DNA from: Eopsaltria australis
Lineage: Eukaryota > Chordata > Aves > Passeriformes > Petroicidae
DNA length: 64,000 nt
Reading direction: 5' to 3'
NCBI GenBank assembly: GCA_034509425.1
Contig: JAVTVJ010000076.1
Coordinates: 5,084,001-5,148,000 of the forward strand
Part shown: positions 1 through 13,540 of the stretch, piece by piece
How positions within the stretch are numbered: position 1 is the first letter of the stretch
Layout: every line of letters begins with the position of its first letter
Program-made: the position numbers and the translations under genes
Notes under the pieces: generated by a model
What the model was told of the DNA's origin: nothing
Databases searched by the model: none
Seen by the model: only the letters and a program-made list of their open reading frames with translations

Positions 1-3000
1 TCTGTCTCCAAACACATCCTGCTTCACTAACTTGTTTGCAAAATTTTTATTACATTTTGCTTTTAAGTTTGAGGTTTAACTTTTAAAATCTTTTTTAGCT
101 CTGGTTAATATTCTGCAGGAACTTATATATTATTTAAAATAAATCATAGTGTTATGCAAAATATTCTGCCCCTATAGTAATTCTCTTAAATATTATTTTT
201 AAATAGATGGATTAGAAACTCCACTGTTCCAGTTTCACTGGGTGGCTATTGCATGTTCCAAATACATATTTTGATGAACACTGCTTAAACCATTGCCTCT
301 GTCTTGATGTAGAATAAAAATTTCTGCCATGGAGAAGAAAATATAGCTACAGGCAAGAACAGAAGAAATTCTTGTAATGCTTAAGCCTTGGAAGAAAGAA
401 CATTTGCTCAACAAAATAAAAGTCCTCTGTAGGAAAGGATGGGACAGATTTACTGCAAATGGAAAGCATAAAGGATCACTAGAATCAATGTATCCTCCTC
501 AGCTTTCTGTTATTTTTAATGGTTTACCTAATACTATTGAGAATTGAATTTTCAGGTGTGGATATGATACTAATGCAGGAAACACAGCAAATAACAAAGG
601 ACAATGAAGCTCGACCCAGAGGACTTAAATCATTTAAATGCCTTTTTCTAAGAGATGATGTAAAATAGCAAAGAATCCAATGAGGGAACAAACAGAATGT
701 CACTGCAGCATGTTACTAGGAGTTTGTAATAAATCTGGGGAGTTATTATGGAGATACTCCCCATGGCCTTCAACCCACTGTGCTTCTGTATTGGAGAAGG
801 CAACCAGAATTGCCAGGAGTACAATATAAATCAGAAAAGATAGTATTATTGTAGATAAAGTAGTTAGACTGCACCTAGAGCACTATAAACAACACTGAAC
901 CTCACACCTAAGAAAAGACCTAAGTGCCCATGGGGGTGCAATAGGGAGCAGACAGATTCGGTCTCAAAGGCATTTGTCTGAGGAACTGGCGTGTTTTTAG
1001 TGACTGAGATAAGATTTTGTGCTGAAATAGCAGAGATTCTCCAAACTGTGGAAAGGATTAATGGAAAAGGCTCAGGCAAGTAAGTCGACCATGCATCAGC
1101 TAAGCAGAGATTGCCCAAAGCATTATGAGGATTTGAGCAAACATCCAATGTTTTACTTTTGCCCATTTTTAGAACTCCTAGCCACTTCAGGAACTCACTG
1201 CAGCAGATGGCTGCTCCCAGTCACTGAACTGTGAAATAGTTAGGGAATTCACTCCACTGGTCAGTGTTTGTTGGAGGAGCTTGTTGGAGGTAGAGTGAAG
1301 TGCATTGTGTGATTCCTTGAGCTTCGTGATAATTCACCAACCTCTCCTGAGCAGGAACTTCTCACTGACATTTAATCTGCTGGGTAGGAGCAGCATTCAG
1401 GCTGGCCATTTTAATGCAGCTGATCTATCAGACTTTGAAGCTGCTGAAGGGCAGACCAGTAGTCTATTCTGGGAAAAAAATGGAGGGCTATAGGTACCGT
1501 GGAGATGGTCAGTAGCTGTCTAGATTTAGTTTTTTACCTACTCCATGACATAATACTGACATCAAGCAGAAAGGATGGCCTAAAGTCTTTCCTGGAGCTG
1601 GATAGGTTAGACTCACCTATCACATGGGCAGATAAAGTGCATAAACACCATGAAGTTCAACCAGGACTCTGGATGAGAGAAGCATAAATGTGATGTAAAA
1701 CTCAGAGGCACCAGAGTGCTCTCAGGACCATGCAAAACAGAATTACCTTTGACAGAATTGTGCCAGAAGGAGTTGCAGTTCATCAGGAGTTATTCTAAGT
1801 AGGAATAATAAAACTGAAATGTAAATACCAGAGTTCATCCCACCCTTCTTGGTGCTAACCTCTCAGTGTTCTAGTTGTGTGCAGAAATATATGGAGCTGC
1901 AAGGACAGCAATGATGCTGAGGAATCTTGCCATGATCAGGACATAAACTTTGAAGAGGGCTTTATTGTCTCCAACCTGGGTCAGAACCTGAGATATGAGA
2001 CATTCTTGAGCAACACCACTCCCAGAATACATAGGCTCACCACATAGTAGATAATTATCTTCTTGAAATTATTTACAGTTATTTGTAGAGGGGAAGATGG
2101 TCTGGCTTTCTTTAATTCAAGTTTGAGCTGTAAATCCAATTGTTGTTACGGCTTTGTACCGAACATTTTCAGCAGTTGCATCTAAGTCAAGCAAGCAAAT
2201 GAATTTTTTAGCTACACTCTTATTCATACCCTGTACTCACCCTATACATGTAAAAACCACAGGGTGCTGCACCTTGGCTGCCAAAGATCATTTGAAGACT
2301 TTGGCTTTCCCCTAACCAAGATACACTGACTGAACATTGCTGCAGAAAGACCCTGCCATGTGAGGCACTTGCACACCATGGCTGCCTGTGATTGCAAAAA
2401 AATGAATCTGATGATCTTTTCAGTTCTGTGTACCATGTTTTCATCCCCTCACTCCCCCACCTCCCTCCAGGATTGCTGCCTGAGGAATTGCACAAGGGCT
2501 TGCAAAATGATGGTGCAGGGAGCTCATTTGCAATGGGAGTGTGAGAAAAAGGAAACTTCAGTACTGATAAGAGTTGTTTTCACTGTGGAAAGTAAAGCTT
2601 GCAATCATGGTGGTTCTCAGTAAGCTGATGATAGTGATGGATATGTATATGGAGCTTTTGCTATCCAACAGCAATTTAAAACATTGGGTTTTGAATGTAT
2701 CAAAATAAGACAGTAAAATTATTGTTTTCTGGATTTTTGCTAGTTTTCATCTGCACACTGACACGGGTAAGAATGATGGCCTCTGTTGTACAGATGACAT
2801 ATGAATTCTCTGCAGTGAGACATGTCTTAGTGTGTGCACTGTCATTTAGGGTGTGAAAGTTCTTGATCCTTGGTATACCTATTGCTTAAAGGATTTTCAT
2901 CTCACAGCCATGAAAGAAATTACTATGCATTAGAGAAACATTCAGACTTGCTTTAAATTAGAGATGTTGGGGCTGGCAGCAGTCCAAAGCATAGGTTAAT

Positions 3001-4920
3001 TCACACTGGGAGGCACTTTGTGTTGAAATAGTCTGCTGCAGGTGCCTAAGATAGCTTATTTAAAGCTGCTCTGTGTTAGTTTTGCAGTGCTCTGCTGGAG
3101 AAGACATCCCTTTAGGGCTAAACTCTCACTGACTTACATCGTGGGACAGAGGAAAAGTTTGGAGTTCCTTCTCAGCTCTTGGGTAAAAACTGGATTAAAA
3201 ACTTGTATTCTGAGATGATTCCTCAGCAGAATCACAGAATCTCCAAGGCAAAGGAAAATAAAATGGGACAGGAAACATGAGAACTCTATCTGTGGCTCTC
3301 AGTCCTTCCCTTGCTGGTGGATTTGTTTGGTTGCACAGATAACACGTCATGCCCCTCCACTGTAGGGTCACAAATGTCTCTGCTCTCCTTATTGTGAATC
3401 TCACTGCTAGGCACATTTGGTGCTTTCATCATGTATCTCTTTCTAAAGCTTGCTAAATGTAAGTGATGTTAGAAAAAATACTGTTCCAAAAGTCAAAGGG
3501 TCAGATCATCTGGACATATGTCCCCAGGTTTGTTTTTACAGGAAGGAAAGCTTTAGCTCTGTGGCTGAATGACTGGAGTAGCACCTGATTTTAGTAAAAA
3601 AGTCCAGTCCTGAAAATAATATTTTAAAAATTCAACAGAGACATACTCGTAAAAGGAAGAGGCTGATCAACACAAACCTTGGACTCCTATATTTCTGTAC
3701 CATAGAAATTCACTAGAAGTAATTCAAGATCTGTGTTTTTATTACTATAAAACAAAATAACACTATACAAAAGTCAAGCAAATGCTTAATATATATATCA
3801 TAAAAATGAGTTACATAAATCTGTACACAATAGGATTCCTTGACAGGCAACTTGCAACCTTATACATAAAATCATACAATGTCTAAAAGATACATATATT
3901 TTAAAAGCATCAGGCTAAGATAAAAAAACTTCTAAGGTAATTAGTGTTTGTGTTCTGTTAAAGACTACTAAATAATTATTTCTTCTAAAAAATATTAGCA
4001 TGATTTAAACAAAACGCCATCACTGATCTCAATAGTGACAGCAGAAGTTTTCAGGTTTATTAGAACTTACATTTACATTTTCCTCTAACATTAGAGTTTT
4101 TATTTGATATTTTGAGGTTGGAAAATTTGGTCTGGAAAAGTCTGATACTTCAGTGTAATTAGACAAGAATCTCTTATGGGATAAACAGATCTATCATCAG
4201 TTCACTGTGATACTCTTACCCTTAAAGCAAAATAACATACTGGGAGAAAAATAGGTAGAGACCTATAGCATTAGCGTTCTGCTGTAACAGTCACATTCTT
4301 TATATTATTACTAAACATGCAAGAAGCATCAGATAAACCATATTAAGTTGATAGTCAGGATACATTGAACAGTTTACGATAATAGTGAGCATGGCAAGAT
4401 CTCAGAGACAAAATTTCTTGCTTGCGTCAACTTTTCTCTCAGGTTTATAAAGATCTACAGATATCTGGAATATTTTCCAGATTCTTAATCTTACTGGGAT
4501 GCAGTCCTGCTGCCAGACTTAGGGTAGATGGAAAAATAGAGTCTCTGCTGCAAATGGAATAATGAGAATTCTTATTGATTATGATAGTTTTGGTTTTAGG
4601 GCAGAAATCAACTGCAAGACATGACAGACAGTGGCCAATATCAGACAGAATTACTATGGGAGATATTAGTTCTCCCTGTCCCAGTAGTCTCAAATTTTTC
4701 TTACATGGTCTGAGACAATTTACAGATGGAATATAAATCCAGAAATGCACCTGTACACAATTGCAATATGTCACCTTGTTCATTGACCCAGAAAAGACAA
4801 TATGACTCTCTCGGGCCATAAGACACACAGACAGGTTGCCAGGTGCAAAAGCTGAAAGGTCACAACCACACCACAGAACCAAAGGCAGATGACTGTGAGG
4901 AGCAGAGCATAGTGGGGAGA
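1..4920. other. Unique non-coding sequence, no gene seen
   Basis: AT-rich sequence with no recognisable gene, RNA or long repeat. Open frames here are short (at most 145 codons), occur on both strands, and have no low-complexity-free stretch that I can place in a protein family. A few bases near 3230 resemble a CR1 tip (agaatcacagaatc), but the similarity stops after about 15 bases. Confidence 0.6.
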
Positions 4921-4974
4921 TGGTGATGACGATGATGATGATGATGAGGAGGAGGATGATGATGATGATGATGA
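4921..4974. repeat. (GAT/GAG)n trinucleotide microsatellite
   Basis: Imperfect GAT repeat interrupted by GAC and three GAG units, about 18 units in all. On the minus strand it reads as a run of serine codons inside an open frame (4780-5157). That frame owes much of its length to the repeat and is not considered a gene. Confidence 0.9.
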
Positions 4975-5176
4975 CCTTCTGCCTTGAAGGATAAATGTAG
5001 CTCTGTGATAGAGAAGTGAGATCAGGCAGATCCCAACATCTACCTGCTTCCTGCAGTCCGGTGTGTGGGATGGTCCTGCAGGGATCCTCTGCACCAGCCT
5101 CACATTGCAGAAGAAAGGAAAGATACTCTTGAATAAGCAGAGGACTCTATGCAGCATGGCATGTAAGCTGGCTTTG

Positions 5177-5300
5177 AAATCATAGAGTCATAGTAGAGTT
5201 TGGGTTTGAAGGGACCTTAAAGATCATCTAGTCCAACCCTTCTGCCATGAGCAGGTTCATCTTCAATTAGATCAGGTTGTTCAGAGCCCTATTAAGTCTC
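5177..5300 (-). mobile_element. CR1 LINE, 3'-end fragment
   Basis: On the plus strand it opens with 'atcatagagtcatag' and continues through 'gaagggacctta' and 'agatcatctagtccaaccc' to 'gccatgagcagg'. These are the reverse complement of the conserved CR1 3' end. The element therefore lies on the minus strand with its 3' terminus near 5177 and is heavily 5'-truncated, as is usual for avian CR1. No coding portion remains. Confidence 0.85.
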
Positions 5301-8263
5301 TGAGCAATGAAGTATGAAGGTTATGCTGTATTTCCAGTAGTTTGTGTTTATAGAAACATGAATTGTCCACATATTTAAAACATACCCTCTAAACTTTGAA
5401 TTAATATATAATAAATGTGATAAATGCTTGTGGGGTTATTGCTGAAATGCCTTCAATTTATGGAATAAAATGTTTTGGGAGCTTATTAAATTGGACTGGA
5501 ACAGTTGTTTAATATATTCATGAAGGTTGTATTGATTGTGGGGTGTTTGTCTTAGACTCAAATGGTCATAGCTTCAAAATGCAAGATGTTTTGAGTAGTT
5601 TTAATGTTTCATTAATCTTTACTCTGACTACTTTGGAAATTTGAGTTTATGGATTGTTCTTTTAAGTTAAAAATTGTTCAGAATTTAGCTTCTTGAACTA
5701 GGATTCTTTAAACAGTATTTGTACATTTTTTTTCCAATATGCAATAAGCCAGACGCTGGGAAAATGGAATTGATTTCATAATGGATAAGACTTCTTAGAA
5801 GAACAAAATAATATACACTAAAATGTACCCCAGTGACATCAGAGTGGAGCTTGGATTGTAGCACTTTTATACAAACTAATTAACATCTCATCGAACTCAG
5901 CTAGTCTGTCTATAGGATTAAGGTACTTCTAAGAGTCAGTAAAGTGAATCATGACAAGAAAAGATAGCTAGATATGTCCTTACATGAGTTATCACTGAAT
6001 AAATTTCAGAGTGTCTTAAAATTACTCAGTGACATTTCCCAGATGCTGATCTTATGTCCTATATTTCTTCTTAAGCTGCTGTAGGATATATTGCAAGAGG
6101 CATGAGTTCTGTACTATGGATTGTACAGAATGCAAATTAGTTGCCATTAATTGATCTTTACTTTTTCTTGGGCTGAAACTATTCCACTTAGGGTGAAAGT
6201 CTGCAGTCTTACTACTGACATTAAATAAAGAAAGGAAGAAGAGGGCTGGTTTTAATGTGCCATCTTTAAAGAAAGAGTACCTTTATAGTAATTAGATTTC
6301 AATGACTATACAACTCCTCTCCTTTCTTGCCCTACCCCCGGGAACACTTAATGCCCTGTAGGAAGAGAATCTTGGCTGGTCTGTTACTCATTAAGGTAGC
6401 TTGACAGAGCTTTAAGGCTACATTTACAGCATCTTAGAATCCCACAGTACTGCCAGATCAATGTAAAAGAGGACATTGGGAACTACAGTGCCAAAACTGT
6501 GCTTCTTGTGGATAGCTTGTGGACCATTGCCCCAGTTTTTACAGAAGGAAAACTGGGATACAGAAAAGTGATTTTTTTGCTCTAGCTCAAGGCAGATGCT
6601 GAAGAAAATGCCAAATGGCTACAAAGGAGTCTAGGGTGGTGTTTTGTAAGTCATAGTGGTTTTACAGCAAAAGTTGAGCTCTCTCTGTTGAAGTGTAAGC
6701 CACACTTAGATCTAAGCACTTAAGGATATTTCCCTACCAGTATGGAGTACTTGAGAAATCAACCATCTGTCAAGAAACAGAGAGTTTTTTTGCTACTGTT
6801 CTACTAGTAGCTTTTATCATCTTGGGCATGTCTTCAGTTTCCCCAAATGCACATGTGTTGTTCTGATTACATATGTTATTTTTGCAAGTGCCTTGAAAGA
6901 AGGGATGCCTTATTCATTGGCAAACCCTCAGGCATGGGAAAAACTGGAGCTGCCTAAGGCTGACTGTAAGAAAGATAAATGCAATCATATCTAAGTCTGT
7001 TTCATAAACTCCATTCTGAGCAGGAAAAATAGAAGTAGTCTCTGTGGTTCCAGATTTGTGGAATATTTGTTCCTAGAGCCAGGAAAGCAAATTTATAAAA
7101 ATAGTACACAGTTGGAGAAGTGCAGACATATGGGAAAACACATGAGCTAGGTATAGGTTAAAGCATAACACAATTAGTTCTATACATGGTTTTTTTTTTT
7201 TCTAGGAATATGATAATATTAATATTAAAGATTAGACATAATCACTCGCAGTGGTTTGTTCATGGATGTGTACTGATAAGCAATGTGTGCTGGTAAAGTA
7301 CAGGGTGGAATTCTGACATGACTCAGATTTGTGAATTTCATTTCTTGCAAAATGGCATGACTACTATAAAATATATATAAAGAGAAACACATACATAAAT
7401 ACATAAACAGACACACTTTGTTTTTACCTCAGAGAAAGAAATGATGACTAAGGAGAAATCTCATTACAAATTCTTTGTTACTGGGAACTTCTGCTGCTGG
7501 AGTGAAGTTTTCTTTTCAGAAAAACACATGAAAACTTATTTATCCCTATGGAAATCTTTATCTTGATGACATCAGGAGCATGCACTGCTATATTTAAGAA
7601 TAGATTTTCAGCCAACTTGAACTGTCATAGCACCACTTAAGACAACAGGTTTATGAGAGTATATCTATTTTGAGATTCTTTACACATCTGCTGGACCAAA
7701 AGGTCAGATTACTAATCACAATTTGAAAACTCGCGAGACTATATTGCAGGTAGAAGAGTTTGAAACAGCTTGACTCACTGGCAAGATGAAGCAGAAAAAA
7801 CTGATCATGCTGGAAGATGTTTGCAGGTAATTTCACAATATAATAAGCCAGGAAAAAAGGCCAGAGCTATTGAGAGTTTCATGTTCAGAGGTGGCATGTT
7901 TCAGAGCAGTGTAGTTATATTTCTTCTTTCTATCACTGCAGTATAACCTCAGCCAGCACATTGTGTTCAGTCCAGAACACATAACTGCCAGATAGATCCT
8001 GATGAATTTGGGCTTGTTTTCAGATGAAAACCAAAAGTGATTAGAGAACTGAAGACATTTTTAACATGTTGTTAAAGGAGCCAGATGTTTCATCTAGCAA
8101 GGGGAGACTTTGCCAGGCTCAAGTTTGACAGATATAAATCTGAAGGACTGAAAGCAAAAGGTGTTAAAAGGGAACTAAAATGAAGAGTAGACAGGCAGGT
8201 CAAGAGCTGAAAGAAAGCCTAATAGGACACATAAACAGGACAAGGCACTAAGGTCTAATGCAA
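5301..8263. other. Unique non-coding sequence, no gene seen
   Basis: AT-rich sequence without recognisable genes or dispersed repeats. A run of 13 T lies near 7190-7202. Short open frames at 7225-7416 and 7651-7836 (minus strand) look like chance frames. Confidence 0.55.
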
Positions 8264-8800
8264 CTATTCAGGCCTCCAAGTCTCACTGAATTCAGTTTGG
8301 TATTTGTTGTCTAAATACTTCATGGTTTCGCAGCAAGACTTACCAAGCCAAACAGCACTTGATGCATTTGTGTACGAGAGCTGTAACATGGGTGCCCAAC
8401 CACGCTCTGGGGTGAAGAACCTTTTTCTTATATCCAATTTAAACCTCCCCTGACACAACTTCAGGTCATTCCCTTGGATCCTGCCACAGGTCACCGCAGA
8501 GAGGAGATCAGTGTCTGCAGCTCTTCCTCTCATGAGGAAGCTGTTGACTGTGATGTGTAGTCTTCTCTTTTTCTGGCTAAACAAGCCAAGCTAGCTCAGC
8601 TGCTTCTTTTATGGCTTCCCCTGTAGACCCTTCACCATCTTTGTTGCCCTCCTTTGGATACTCTCTAACAGCTTTAAATCTTTCTTATCCTGTGGCACCC
8701 AACATTACACACAGGACTCGAGGTGAGGCTGCCCCGTGCAGAGCAGAGTGGGACAGTCACGTCACTTTGACTGGCTGGCTGCTCCTCACAATGTTGTTAG
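8264..8800 (-). mobile_element. CR1 LINE fragment including the ORF2 C-terminus
   Basis: The plus strand carries the reverse complement of a CR1: 'atccaatttaaacctcccctg', 'aggtcattcccttggatcctg', 'tgttgccctcctttggatactctcta' and 'actcgaggtgaggctgcc' are all familiar CR1 strings. The element is minus-oriented and 5'-truncated. The left edge is uncertain: similarity is clear only from about 8390, and 8264-8390 is assigned because the open frame continues. It belongs to a subfamily in which the ORF2 tail lies close to the 3' end. Confidence 0.8.
8390..8584 (-). pseudogene. Relic of CR1 ORF2 C-terminus (LINE reverse-transcriptase polyprotein tail)
   Basis: Minus-strand translation gives the string FLMRG, then DLLSAVTCGRIQGNDLKLCQ and then GRFKLDIRKRFFT. 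From memory this matches the C-terminal tail of avian CR1 ORF2 (typically ...TRGNGLKLCQGRFRLDIRK.FFTERV...). The following 'HWNRLPREVV' block is degraded. Only the tail is present, with no endonuclease or reverse-transcriptase core. It is a dead fragment of a retrotransposon with no cellular function implied. Confidence 0.7.
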
Positions 8801-11139
8801 GTTGTGGAGCACTGACACATCACAGACATAAAATTTCTGTTGGCAGTGGAAGATCACTAAGCAGCATGATTTGTGACATGATTTAGTCGACTGACAATGT
8901 TAGTTAGAGCAGTTTTGGCTACTCTGGCTGTTAAAGGGGTACATTAGTTATATTAGTTAGTAAGAAAACAGCAAAACTTGGATACTGACTGAGGTTCTTA
9001 GTATCTACTAAGAGGATCAGACATGATACTTTATCTGGAGAAAAGATGGTGGGCAGGTCTTTCTAGGTTCTGATTTCTACACCTAGTTGACTTGAAATTT
9101 TTTTATCGTGTGGCAACAGGAAGGCAGAGAACATCCTGCTTTCCAACAGAAGCTCTGAAGAATTTCAGTGACAATGGGATGACACTAAGTTGCCAACTCT
9201 TAATTTCCTTTCTGTTTGTTCCTTATTAGTTGTCTTCTGACTGGTGTTTACAGTTCCTTCTCTTTAGCAAACCTTTTGGAAATACACCAGTGAATTATGT
9301 TTCTTAGTTTTCACCACAGGTTTTGGTCCTGCCTACTGCATCACCCACCTACTGTTAAATGTTTTATTTCTTTGTTGCCAGGTTGCAGTGATGGACATCT
9401 GAGGACTATGGCGCCTTTATCTGGGTGTCTTGTCTTTTTTACTCTTCCAAATATTTTTCTTCTGCTATTTTTCTCCTTCCCACTGCTCAGTGGGATATAG
9501 TATTATATGGAAATAAGGGAGAGGGAGGATGCATGTGTAAAGGTGTTTGTTAGTATAATTTAAACCAAAGGTTGGTATCCAGGAAGTAGCTATACTGAAG
9601 ATTTTTATCAGTAATTTCTAGTGGGGTGGTGTGTTATGAACCAGACACAAACTGTGAGATGGACACATAGCTTAACTCCAGATGAAATTTTTTATCCAAT
9701 CCCTTCCCTCTACCATTTTTTTTTGTCCTTAGACTTGAGCAGACACTTAAAAAGTTTATGACATCCACAGTGCAAAACCACAATCACATAGTTTTTGAAT
9801 GCATAGGCTTTACATGGGGCCTTGACATAACTTTATACAAGAAAGCTAAAACATACTATAGAGTGAATTATATGATAAAATGGAAAACAAGCATTTGGTG
9901 CAGGGGTGAGTAGAATTGAAGTTATAGTGAAATACAGTATGCACTTTCTAGAAGGAATAGAGTTTCAAAAGAAAAAGAAATAATGGAAACATTATGTTTT
10001 CCTTTGCAGTAATAGAGTTTGGTTGCTGAAGACTCTGGGTAACTTGGTAAACTGTAAATTATGTGTTGTTTCAAGCCTATAGGTCAGTCAAACACGTATT
10101 TCTAGAAGGATATCTTTCTCATAGTGCTGTTTATGTTACCAGGAAAAAAAGGCAACCATCCCTGCTATAGACCCTTAAAATATTGGTCAGCTGCATTTTA
10201 AAGTTATTTGCCTGTTTATTAATGAATAAAAGAGTAATGGATCTCCCTCTTTCTCACCAAAACCAAATGGCTCTACTATAGTCCTTCACCTTCTTCGCTG
10301 CGATAGCTGTACAAGCCTAAAGCAAACAAATGTCTCCTGGACTCAGGACCCCGTAGATCTCATTTATTTTGTGAAGCCCCTGGAGGAACACCAATCTGAG
10401 GGCACTAAGCATGCTGCAGGGGTCCTTCAGGCAGTTTTTTTTTATTTCCAAAAGTTGTCAGAGTTGAATGCAGGAGAATCCTGCCAATGTAAGTGAAAAG
10501 AACCATGACTTTGTGTTGCAAGGGTAGAGGCAAATGGCTGAGGGCTAACCCTGTGAAGATTTTTACACCACAATTGGTAAGTGTTTAGAGAGCCTCTGTC
10601 CACCTGTTGGGGCCTTGTGTCCTTACAAAACAGAGTCACTAGTTCCTTTCCAGAAGAAGCACTGCAGAGAGGAGTCTAGCAGAACTCACTGTGGGTGCAG
10701 GCTCAAGTATTCATTCTGCAGACTCACTTCTCAGGGCTGAAAACAATATTGTGAGTTAAAAAGCCCTGCTCCAGCACAGGTGAAATATAAAGACAGTGCT
10801 GAGAAATTGCTGCTCAGTTGGGTGATTTACTGCATTATTTGCACAGAAACAGGCAACAAACCATCACAAACCAAACTTTCAGAAAAACAGATTACAGTAA
10901 ATTGTTCTTTTTAAGGATGGGACTAATATTCCCTATGTGTTTGATTTATACACCGGTAACTGAAACTTTATTAAAGGAAATATTGATGAAAAAGGAGGAA
11001 GAATTCTTGCAGACTCTCAGCCAAAGCATTTATGTTAGAGGGCTCTCTGGGGAATGGAGTGGCTTTGCACAGGGATGATGGAAAAGTTCTTGTCCAGAAA
11101 GCCTTTCTCAGACTATTTGTAGGAAACGGACTTTAACTA
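8801..11139. other. Unique non-coding sequence, no gene seen
   Basis: No gene or dispersed repeat recognised. A short minus-strand frame at 10442-10639 and plus-strand frames at 9297-9500 and 10818-11078 lack splice context and recognisable motifs. Confidence 0.55.
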
Positions 11140-11424
11140 ATACCTGTTCTAGTGAAGGGGTGGAGGGTGCACAAGGACTTGGGTGGGGGGACAGAGCTGA
11201 GACAGCAGATCCCAACTGACCCAAGAGATATCATGCTCAGCAAGAAGCTAGGGAGGTGGTTGGCCAGGGACCACTGTTTGAGGGTTATTTATTTCAGTTA
11301 ATAAATTCTTCTTGTCTCACCCCACGAGTTTCTTTGCTTTTACCCTTCCAATTTTGTTCCCTCAATCCTGCTTAGGGACAGGGAATAAGCAAAAAGCCAT
11401 GTGGTGCTGAGTTAAGCCACAACA
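11140..11424 (+). mobile_element. 5'-truncated solo LTR of an avian endogenous retrovirus (family A)
   Basis: Matches, in order, the middle and 3' part of the LTR family present at 46021: 'ggtgcacaaggacttgggtgg', 'agatcccaactgaccca', 'atatcatgctcagca', 'ttggccaggg', then the region before the 3' end ('taaattcttcttgtctcacccc', 'ccctcaatcctg'), ending '...gtggtgctgagttaagccacaaca' at 11424. The first part of U3 is missing or unrecognisable. No internal retroviral coding sequence adjoins it, so it is a solo or fragmentary LTR. Confidence 0.7.
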
Positions 11425-13540
11425 TGAGCTTCTGCACTGTAAGTACTTTGACTTGAGAGCTGAAGATATATTACACTTTGGGGTAATGATTTGTCTGTCA
11501 TGGATCACAGTCAGCCATTATACTTTTGAAGTGAAAAATGAAGTGCAATTGAAAAGATTTGTTTTTCCTTCCAACTCATTTGTACCTCTCCTATTCAGAT
11601 TATAGAATTTCAATAGCGAGTTGGGAAATATGTTCCTGCAGCTACAGCGTCACATTGAAATAGTGTCCTCTCAATAAGGTTCATTTGCTTACTATTGAGT
11701 GGTGTGGGGTTTTTTTGTTAAATCAGAATTAGAACAGAGACTGTCTCCTGCAATATCATAGATGCAGCTGAAATTTAGAGGGAGCCCCAAGCAAGATGAA
11801 TCCTTAGGGATGATAACACACATTTCATGTCACAACCTAGCTGTGGGAAGCATTGGGACATAAGAACATGTGGAAGGTGCAAGAAAAAAGTTATAGGAAA
11901 CTTTGAAAGGAAGGAGACAAAGCTGGGAAACAAATATAAATTCATTTTCCTTTCTGTGGAAAGCAAAAGGAGTGTAGTGTCCTATTGTGGGTAATGTAGT
12001 ACCCCCCAGTGGCTCTCAAGGGCTCCTTTACAGATTTCATCATTTCAAGCATGTTCCAAGAATTGAAACCTGTCTCCAGATAGAGACACTTCATTTTGGG
12101 GGTTTCAGTACATTACTTCAGTGTGTAAGACATCCCTATGTGGATGGTGGATAGGACATATACACTGTGGGACACAGCACCTTGAATATTAATTGGAGAC
12201 CAAGAATGATATCCCAAAGTCTTCAAGAGAGCAGAAGACCCAAGGCAGTGCTCCTGATCATCTCCTACAGCAGGTGGTTCTTCACTGTCCCTACCTTTGC
12301 CATCTGCAAAGGACCTTCCAGAGACCAGAGACAATGGCTAAAGGAAAATGCAACAGGTGTGCCAGTACTTACCTTCTACATCTTCCCGATTTTATTCTCG
12401 ACCACTCAGCTTGCCAAATGGCAAAGAAACACTGAAGAGATGCTGCAGTATTGAAAATACAGCTTGTGATATAATAGGATTTTAATAACACCATTTATTA
12501 AAACGTTGACCAGAGTCTGAGAGAATAATTAATATAGATCCAATAGTTTCTCTTGATTAGCAGTGGCTAACAAGTCTTGGAAATTATTTACAAATTTCTT
12601 TTTTAAAAACATACATTTTTTTTGTTTTGTTTTACTCTTTTGTTGGCATTGATAAGAATATTTTCAGCAGAGTAGAAATTGATGTAATAAATGACTACAC
12701 ACAATATGCTGTCAAATGCACAATGTAAAAAACTGCAGGAAATAGAGAACATTCTTCTTTCACCTATAGTAATTTTAGGAGTTGCTTGTAACTATAACAG
12801 ACACTAGATTTTCAGGGAGAAATGAGATTTTTATTTTCATGGTGCCTCTTCAATTTCTAGAACTAAGCTTTTAATATTTTTCTCAGCATTTGTTTTAAAT
12901 ATGAAGCATTTAATGATAGCTCAAAAAATTGTATTTGCTTTTACATGATTTATTTATTTATGAATTATTTGATAAGTTACACAAAAAAGACAGCGTATAC
13001 TTTTATTACCCATATTAAGTATGCTCTGTATTAAGCAATTCATAAAATATACAATATGTCTTATGGGACTGCAGTAATTCACAAAGCCATTGCGAGTTTA
13101 CCAGAAATGTAAGGGCATGGGGAAAAGTCTTGAGCAAACTCCATAAACAGGATGTTCAAACTGATGAGTTTAAATATGAGGAAGGATTAAATTCAGAGAG
13201 ATGACATGATGAAATAGCTCGTTAAGCATGCTTAAAGCAGCTTTTACTTCACTTTCTTATTTTGGTGCATTTTCATATGTCTGGTTTCCATCAGCAATAA
13301 AATGTGTTCTCCTTCTGCTGTTGATGAGATTGTACTGATGGAGAAAAGCAGGGATGAATTCAACTACTTCTCTAAGTTGAGTCTTCTCCCAGTTTGAAGG
13401 AGAAAATTTTCTGTTTTAAACTGAACTTGTGCTGTTGATCTGGTACAAAATCTAAACTTGAGAACCATCTCTTGGGCTCTGATTCCCCACACAAGAGAGA
13501 GAGCACTTGCATTTGATATTAATTTGCATGGGATCTATTG
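11425..13540. other. Unique non-coding sequence, no gene seen
   Basis: AT-rich, with a T-rich tract near 12600-12640 and ATTT repeats near 12945-12965. Overlapping chance open frames lie at 12113-12454 on both strands. The segment near 13200-13330 has a slightly conserved-element feel but nothing diagnostic. Confidence 0.5.

Noticed and set aside
4445..5157. Minus-strand frames of 145 and 125 codons
   Set aside because: One owes much of its length to the GAT repeat (a serine run). They overlap in different frames and have no exon boundaries.
12373..12431. Minus-strand 59-base segment with a good donor (gtagaag|gtaagt), a moderate acceptor (catctcttcag) and one open frame
   Set aside because: No second exon in compatible phase was found on the minus strand and the peptide is unrecognised. 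One such segment is expected by chance.
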